Shown here: piece by piece, positions 30,381 through 34,053 of the stretch | Position numbering within the stretch: position 1 is the stretch's first letter | How the letters are laid out: each line of letters begins with the position of its first letter | Source: JAMCUI01 sp964520615 | GTDB taxonomy: Bacteria > Patescibacteriota > Microgenomatia > 2-02-FULL-39-11 | Reading direction: 5' to 3' | NCBI GenBank assembly: GCA_964520615.1 | Contig: CAZFNL010000029.1 | Location: 1-34,053, forward strand | DNA: 34,053 nucleotides | Translations under genes and position numbers: made by a program | Notes under the pieces: generated by a model | Database searches by the model: none | What the model saw: the letters and a program-made list of their open reading frames with translations, nothing else | What the model was told of the DNA's origin: nothing

Positions 30381-30452
30381 ATGAAACTATGTCCTGCTGC
30401 AAAAGCCGAATCAGAAGTCCTACTATTTTGTAAATTGCTATCACATTTATAA
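30381..30452 (+). CDS. Possible 23-codon small ORF with strong Shine-Dalgarno
   Basis: The reading frame starts MKLCPAAK and ends in KLLSHL, with two Cys. AGAAGGAG (30363-30370) lies 10 nt before the ATG. A -10-like TATTAT sits between the two, so the Shine-Dalgarno would only be transcribed from upstream. It could be a leader peptide for the blaI gene or a chance frame; otherwise 30312-30494 holds only regulatory sites. Confidence 0.25.
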   Translation: MKLCPAAKAESEVLLFCKLLSHL

Positions 30453-30476
30453 TCAGTTGTATCTTCTCCAAAATTC

Positions 30477-30493
30477 TTCTACAATCTGTAGTA
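30477..30493 (+). promoter_or_regulatory. BlaI-type operator overlapping the -10 of blaI
   Basis: TTCTACA-ATC-TGTAGTA, with CTACA/TGTAG a perfect dyad (30479-30491). The -10 TACAAT (30480-30485) lies inside it, and the ATG at 30495 is 9 nt past the -10. BlaI/MecI/CopY repressors bind TACA/TGTA dyads, so this reads as an autoregulatory operator. A matching 17-mer lies at 31881-31897. Confidence 0.65.
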
Positions 30494-30494
30494 T

Positions 30495-30875
30495 ATGAAA
30501 TCCAAAACCATGAGCAAATTAGAGCAGGAAGTGATGAAAATTCTCTGGGAATATGAGGGGTGTACGGTACGGGAGGTGATGAATCAGTTGCAGAAGAAAA
30601 AGAAGTTGGCCTATACGACTGTAGGTACTATTCTTCAACGGCTGTTTACGAAGGGTTTAGTAAAAAGAAAGGGAATTCAGTTATCCTACTACTATTCACC
30701 CAAAATTTCGAAAGTTTCGTATTCCCAACATCTCGCAAAATCATTTCTCCAAAAGTTCATCGGTACTTTTGGCGATACCGCTATCGCTTCATTTGCCCAA
30801 AGTATTGATAAGCTCCCGGAAAACAAACGGGCCTATTTTCTCAAACTTCTTGCCAAAGATGATACCACAAAATAA
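30495..30875 (+). CDS. BlaI/MecI/CopY-family transcriptional repressor
   Basis: 126 residues. The N-terminal winged helix reads MSKLEQEVMKILWEYEGCTVREVMNQL, then LAYTTVGTILQRLFTKGLVKRKG, typical of the family. The C-terminal dimerisation helices are shorter and end LLAKDDTTK. Family members are dimers released from DNA either by metal (CopY) or by proteolysis by a BlaR1/MecR1 membrane protease; the latter is encoded next, overlapping by 17 nt. There is no CxC metal motif, so release by proteolysis is favoured. Confidence 0.88.
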   Translation: MKSKTMSKLEQEVMKILWEYEGCTVREVMNQLQKKKKLAYTTVGTILQRLFTKGLVKRKGIQLSYYYSPKISKVSYSQHLAKSFLQKFIGTFGDTAIASFAQSIDKLPENKRAYFLKLLAKDDTTK

Positions 30876-31851
30876 ACATTTCATGTTTTTTGTCAGTCTC
30901 TTACTTCTTCTGGGTATCTGGACCGGCTTTGATCTGGGTAAATTCTTTCATCTGACATTTCAGCACACCGCCTATTACTGCCAGGCGTTCATACGTTCAT
31001 TTAGTATCCGTATTCCTCATCAGTGGGGTTTTCTTCTTCTTATCCTCTTTTCTCTTATGTTCATTCTTGTCTCGGTTAAATTATTTCTGCTCTACAGAAG
31101 GATCCTAGAGCTACGGAAACTGCTGAATACAACAGTGAAGAAGCAGGAAAAATTTAAAAAGGTTGTTGACACGATGGGTCTTTCCCGGAAGGTTTTTCTG
31201 GTAAAAAGCGCAAAACCATTTGCCTTTTGTTTTGGCATCAGGAATCCCAAAATCTACATTTCCACGTCTACATCTTCGCTGATGAGCGATGATGAATTAC
31301 GGGCAATTCTTTTCCATGAGCGGTACCACCTTTTCAAAAGAGACACGCTGACGTTGCTGATGGCAGAGATTTCTCAATTCATTTTTCCCTTTTTCCCCAT
31401 ACTCTCAGATTTTATAAAAAGCTACAGGATTGATCGGGAGATGAAAGCTGACGAGGAAGCTGTGAATCACATCGGCACACCTGCGCCGCTTCTTTCGGCC
31501 CTCACCAAATTACTGACGACTCCTGCTCCAGCTACGAGTATGGTTTCAGCAATAGGCGACTATGATACATTGGAAATTCGTATAAAATCTCTGACAGGAA
31601 GAAATGTTGTTGCCGGCCGCTTCAGTCTGGTACATATTTTTATTTCGATAGTCTCTTTTCTCGTATTGGGTGCGATAGCTTTATCTCCTGTATATGCAAT
31701 TAGCAATCAGAACAGCAAACAGGAGACGGTCATGATTTGCGCTGTTGGCGCAAATTGTGCCAGCTGGTGTACTAAACATCAGACAGTACACCCCCAGTCA
31801 TATTCGCCGACCGTTTCCTACCCATTTACCCCGGTACCCCACGCCATGTAA
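30859..31851 (+). CDS. BlaR1-like M56/M48 membrane metalloprotease with Cys/His tail
   Basis: 330 residues from the ATG at 30859, inside the end of the repressor gene; an ATG at 30883 is possible. Helices at about 8-26 and 57-79 are followed by a cytoplasmic protease domain with the zinc motif HERYH (His153, Glu154, His157) and a third ligand probably in EMKADEE (194-200). The last helix is at about 258-280. Only about 50 residues follow it, containing Cys294, Cys300, Cys304, His307 and His311 (CAVGANCASWCTKHQTVH). No penicillin-binding sensor domain is present. The short tail is the likely sensor, suited to metal or thiol oxidation. It should cleave the BlaI-like repressor when triggered. 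Confidence 0.78.
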   Translation: MIPQNKHFMFFVSLLLLLGIWTGFDLGKFFHLTFQHTAYYCQAFIRSFSIRIPHQWGFLLLILFSLMFILVSVKLFLLYRRILELRKLLNTTVKKQEKFKKVVDTMGLSRKVFLVKSAKPFAFCFGIRNPKIYISTSTSSLMSDDELRAILFHERYHLFKRDTLTLLMAEISQFIFPFFPILSDFIKSYRIDREMKADEEAVNHIGTPAPLLSALTKLLTTPAPATSMVSAIGDYDTLEIRIKSLTGRNVVAGRFSLVHIFISIVSFLVLGAIALSPVYAISNQNSKQETVMICAVGANCASWCTKHQTVHPQSYSPTVSYPFTPVPHAM

Positions 31852-31859
31852 ATCTCCCC

Positions 31860-31899
31860 TTGACAAGATAGTATCTTTCCTACTACATTGGGTAGTAGG
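31860..31899 (+). promoter_or_regulatory. Promoter and BlaI-type operator of the dsbA-like operon
   Basis: TTGACA (31860-31865), an 18-nt spacer and TACATT (31884-31889). CCTACTAC/GGTAGTAGG forms a perfect 8-bp dyad with 5-nt centre (31879-31899) over the -10. Written as TACTACA-TTG-GGTAGTA (31881-31897) it aligns base for base with the operator before blaI. Confidence 0.65.
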
Positions 31900-31929
31900 T
31901 ATTATTCATTTACCCGAAAGGATTATTGT

Positions 31930-32652
31930 ATGGCAGAAGAAAAAAAGGGGAGGATAAATATTAAGGCAATACTGGCGGGACTTCTGGTAGTTGCCGCATT
32001 TCTCATCGGATCACTCTTTACAAAAGTACAGATGCTGGAGAAGGGTACCACCGTCGTTGGTGCTACTACCGCCACAGTGCCAAATCAGCCTCAGGTACCC
32101 GCACCGGGACAACGAGTAAATGTAACGGTGGGTCATTTACCCCCCAAAGGAAAGGCAGATGCAAAAGTGAAAATTGTTGCTTTTGAAGATTTCCGCTGTC
32201 CATTTTGTGACCGCTTCTTCAAAGATACGGAACCGCAGATCATCAAAGATTACGTCGACACCGGCAAAGCAGTAATTTACTTTCGGAATTATCAGTTCCT
32301 GGGTCCGGCGTCTATCGTAGCCGGTAACGCCGGTGAATGCGCCAATGAGCAGGGTAAATTCTGGGAGTATCATGATTATCTTTACCAAAACCAGCCGGAC
32401 GAGTCTGATACATCGATGTATACGACCGATAAACTTACTTCAATAGCGGTCAATCTAGGGCTCGATGAAAATAAATTCAAATCCTGCCTAGATAGTAAAA
32501 AGTATGATAAGAATCTATCCGATGACTTAAATGCTGGGCAACAGGCCGGAGTCAACGGCACGCCAACTACATTTATAAACGGCTTAAGCGTCGTTGGCGC
32601 CCAGCCGTATGCGGCTTTTAAGACCATCATCGATGCCGAACTGGCAAAATAA
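31930..32652 (+). CDS. DsbA-like anchored thiol-disulfide oxidoreductase
   Basis: 240 residues from the ATG at 31930, with Shine-Dalgarno AAAGGA 7 nt upstream. An N-terminal anchor helix (about 11-30), a Pro-rich linker, then the DsbA/BdbD fold: KIVAFEDFRCPFCDRFF with active-site Cys90-Pro-Phe-Cys93, the helical insert, and the cis-Pro loop GVNGTPTTFINGL. The overall sequence resembles the DsbA-family proteins (thioredoxin_4) common in CPR bacteria and Gram-positives. It would introduce disulfides in exported proteins such as the Cys-rich pilin-like proteins or the Cys-rich protein two genes on. No VKOR-type partner is obvious. Confidence 0.9.
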   Translation: MAEEKKGRINIKAILAGLLVVAAFLIGSLFTKVQMLEKGTTVVGATTATVPNQPQVPAPGQRVNVTVGHLPPKGKADAKVKIVAFEDFRCPFCDRFFKDTEPQIIKDYVDTGKAVIYFRNYQFLGPASIVAGNAGECANEQGKFWEYHDYLYQNQPDESDTSMYTTDKLTSIAVNLGLDENKFKSCLDSKKYDKNLSDDLNAGQQAGVNGTPTTFINGLSVVGAQPYAAFKTIIDAELAK

Positions 32653-32662
32653 GACATTTCCC

Positions 32663-33208
32663 GTGAAAAATATTCTTCTCTCGCGGAAGTTTTTGATTCC
32701 TACTCTTCTTATTGGGGTTATATATTTGGTCTCGGTTGTCTTTTTAATGAACTGGAGATTGGTAGCCAATACCATCCTAGAAGATTATCCGCTTGTTTAT
32801 AAATTGAATCTTTTGGTTGCCCTTTTGGCAGGCATGTGGACGGCGATGACAAAAAGCGCGTTATTGGTACTCATCGCTACCTCATTTCTCACCGGTGCCA
32901 ATCTGACGTTGATTGCCCTGAAACTGAAAGAGCTGAAACGTTTTGGCAGTTTGCAACTGCTTACTTCCGGAGGGTCAGTACTGGGTGTAGTGGGCAGCGG
33001 CTGTGTGGCTTGCGGATTACCAGTACTTTCAATTTTAGGACTCGGTGGCAGTATTATCTATTTACCCTTCCATGGCAGCGAACTTGCATATATTGCTGTT
33101 GGTATTCTCGCTATTTCATTCTCCACATTACTGAAAAGTAATTCTTCGACTGTTTGCGCTACCCCTCAAAAGAGAGTAAATTATCAAAAAATGTATGCTG
33201 TCAAATAA
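32663..33208 (+). CDS. Four-helix membrane protein with GCVACG motif
   Basis: 181 residues if it starts at the GTG at 32663, 10 nt after the dsbA-like stop; the ATG at 32633 overlaps that gene by 20 nt. Helices at about 10-30, 45-65, 68-85 and 105-150. The central motif GVVGSGCVACGLPVLSILGLGG places a C-x-x-C pair in or at the membrane. I do not recognise a named family. The CxxC and its place between a DsbA-like and a Cys-rich protein suggest a role in re-oxidation or electron transfer, by inference only. Confidence 0.6.
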   Translation: MKNILLSRKFLIPTLLIGVIYLVSVVFLMNWRLVANTILEDYPLVYKLNLLVALLAGMWTAMTKSALLVLIATSFLTGANLTLIALKLKELKRFGSLQLLTSGGSVLGVVGSGCVACGLPVLSILGLGGSIIYLPFHGSELAYIAVGILAISFSTLLKSNSSTVCATPQKRVNYQKMYAVK

Positions 33209-33914
33209 ATCAAATCTTGCCGCTCTCGTCCTTGTATTCGTAGTTATTGGCCTTGCTGGAGCTAACTTTCTACTAACAAATAAGAATCAAATTGTTATAA
33301 AAAATGGGGGCCAAAATTCTGACAACACCTTACACGCTAAACTTCTTGCAATCTACAATAGTATTCCCACTCAAAGCGGTAAAAATAATTACCTTAGGCA
33401 AAGCAACAATTTGATCAAAGAGGTCGACCCTGAACTGGTTGATTTAGACATCCAGATAATTACCTGTGGAGCAAACGTTGACAACCTCCTTTCAAGTAAT
33501 CCTGTTGCCGGAGGAAGCTGTGTCGGCAACGCTACACCGCTGGGAAATACCAAAGGCATGTTTTTGGGAGGACAGTGCTGTGGGACGCTAAGCGACACAA
33601 AGGAATACCGTGAAGAGTTACAATCAATGCAGAAATATAAGGATATTCCTGATATTCCATTAAACCCCTATAAAACACCGATTACACTGGCTAAAAAATG
33701 GATTGACTATGATAACCAAACCATATTAACTTCGTCAGAACAGGCTATATACGATCAGGCGGTATCGCTTTCAAAAGAGAAAGGTCCATGTTGCTGTAAA
33801 TGCTGGCATTATTATGTTAACGAAGGGATAGGAAAGAAAATGATAAAAGACTACCACTATTCAGCCAAACAAATAGCGGATTTCTGGGATAACTCGGACA
33901 TTTGCGGCTCATAA
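33195..33914 (+). CDS. Cys-rich exported protein of unknown function
   Basis: 239 residues. An N-terminal anchor or signal helix (about 7-27) is followed by an external region with Cys91, Cys109, Cys128 and Cys129. Near the C-terminus is the cluster GPCCCKCWHYYVNEGIGKKM (residues 198-217), then a last Cys237. The P-C-C-C-x-C-W-H block looks like a metal-binding site and recalls the PCYCGC-type secreted proteins, though the match is loose. It overlaps the preceding gene by 14 nt and is the last gene of the BlaI-controlled operon. It is probably a substrate or partner of the DsbA-like protein, or a copper-binding protein. Confidence 0.6.
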   Translation: MLSNKSNLAALVLVFVVIGLAGANFLLTNKNQIVIKNGGQNSDNTLHAKLLAIYNSIPTQSGKNNYLRQSNNLIKEVDPELVDLDIQIITCGANVDNLLSSNPVAGGSCVGNATPLGNTKGMFLGGQCCGTLSDTKEYREELQSMQKYKDIPDIPLNPYKTPITLAKKWIDYDNQTILTSSEQAIYDQAVSLSKEKGPCCCKCWHYYVNEGIGKKMIKDYHYSAKQIADFWDNSDICGS

Positions 33915-33942
33915 AACTATGATGCTATGAAAAATGTGTAGG

Positions 33943-33991
33943 CCTTTTCTGGGATAATGCAGGAGTTATTAAAGTTATCCCAAAGAAAAGG
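33943..33991 (+). other. Long stem-loop before the IS110 transposase, covering part of its Shine-Dalgarno
   Basis: CCTTTTCT-GGGATAA (33943-33957) pairs with TTATCCC-AA-AGAAAAGG (33975-33991), 15 bp with a 2-nt bulge. The 3' arm ends inside the Shine-Dalgarno AAGGAGG (33988-33994), so the fold would limit transposase translation. It may also belong to the non-coding end of the element. Confidence 0.55.
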
Positions 33992-33999
33992 AGGATACC

Positions 34000-34053
34000 A
34001 TGAATTACATAGGTATAGACCTACACAAAAAGTTCTCCCAGTTTACGGTCATG
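34000..34053 (+). mobile_element. IS110-family transposase, first 18 codons
   Basis: The frame begins MNYIGIDLHKKFSQFTVM and runs off the window. The start G-I-D-x-H-K is the signature of the DEDD/RuvC-like domain of IS110-family recombinases, with Asp7 as the first catalytic acid. AAGGAGG lies 5 nt before the ATG. IS110 elements of the IS621 type encode a bridge RNA upstream of the recombinase; only 85 nt separate it from the previous gene, so that RNA would be short or lie downstream. Confidence 0.75.

Noticed and set aside
1..34053. Recoding of TGA (code 25, as in some CPR lineages)
   Set aside because: TGA ends several well-defined genes (2927-2929, 5040-5042, 9417-9419, 11318-11320), and no in-frame TGA is needed in conserved genes.
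1..34053. CRISPR array
   Set aside because: No regularly spaced identical repeats were seen; the short repeats at 26250-30376 have 10-11 bp spacing and sit at promoters.

Overview
The window looks like a chromosomal segment of a Candidate Phyla Radiation (Patescibacteria) bacterium, most likely of the Microgenomates side. This is inferred from gene content, not from a marker gene. The supporting traits are: many small two-helix 'GGD-loop' type IV secretion pilin-like proteins; very tight gene packing with few Shine-Dalgarno sequences; several promoters whose -10 element lies only 6-11 nt before the ATG; secreted proteins with Pro/Thr linkers; a Hint-domain secreted protein; and a mevalonate pathway of mixed archaeal and bacterial character. 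TGA is used as a stop (for example at 2927-2929, 5040-5042 and 9417-9419), so the code is standard bacterial.

Layout. (1) 3-4085, minus strand: a VirB6/TrbL-like polytopic protein and six short pilin-like proteins, with at least three promoters and a run of small hairpins at 1613-1732. (2) 4177-13000, plus strand: a divergent, almost gapless block. It starts with an ECF-type sigma factor and two membrane proteins. It continues with HMG-CoA reductase, HMG-CoA synthase, an archaeal-type thiolase, an OB-fold DUF35 protein without its zinc ribbon, mevalonate kinase, phosphomevalonate kinase, a diphosphomevalonate decarboxylase-family protein and a cis-prenyltransferase. Together these would take acetyl-CoA to IPP and on to polyprenyl carriers. 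No IPP isomerase or trans-prenyltransferase is present here. (3) 13113-15298: a ribbon-helix-helix/nucleotidyltransferase fusion and an anchored TolB-like propeller protein. (4) 15337-17531, minus strand: three more pilin-like proteins, one carrying a large extracellular region. (5) 17643-22250: envelope proteins (coiled coil plus SpoIID, PH-domain membrane protein, degenerate PP2C plus propeller). (6) 22288-24822: smpB, tmRNA, comF, a HTH/LAGLIDADG-like protein and tRNA-Ser(GCU). (7) 24955-26061: a PKD-Hint secreted protein. (8) 26293-33914: an envelope redox or metal-stress island. It holds a two-component system, a DUF2933-like protein, a CcdA/DsbD-like thiol transporter, an exported peroxiredoxin, a BlaI/BlaR1-like repressor-protease pair, a DsbA-like oxidoreductase, a Cys-containing membrane protein and a Cys-rich exported protein. 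(9) From 34000: the first 18 codons of an IS110-family transposase, cut by the window end.

Regulatory structure is readable in region 8. Eleven-bp-spaced CTTCAT-like repeats precede the response regulator, the DUF2933-like gene, the CcdA-like gene and the interval before blaI. A 17-bp dyad (TNCTACA-N3-KGTAGTA) overlaps the -10 of both the blaI-blaR pair and the dsbA operon. The region therefore looks like one circuit with two regulators controlling envelope thiol chemistry. The items I rate most worth checking are the RHH-nucleotidyltransferase fusion, the shared BlaI-type operator, the tmRNA with a non-canonical T-loop and long tag frame, the zinc-less DUF35, the Asp-to-Asn change in the decarboxylase, and the near-leaderless promoter architecture. 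All assignments come from reading the sequence; no database search was run.
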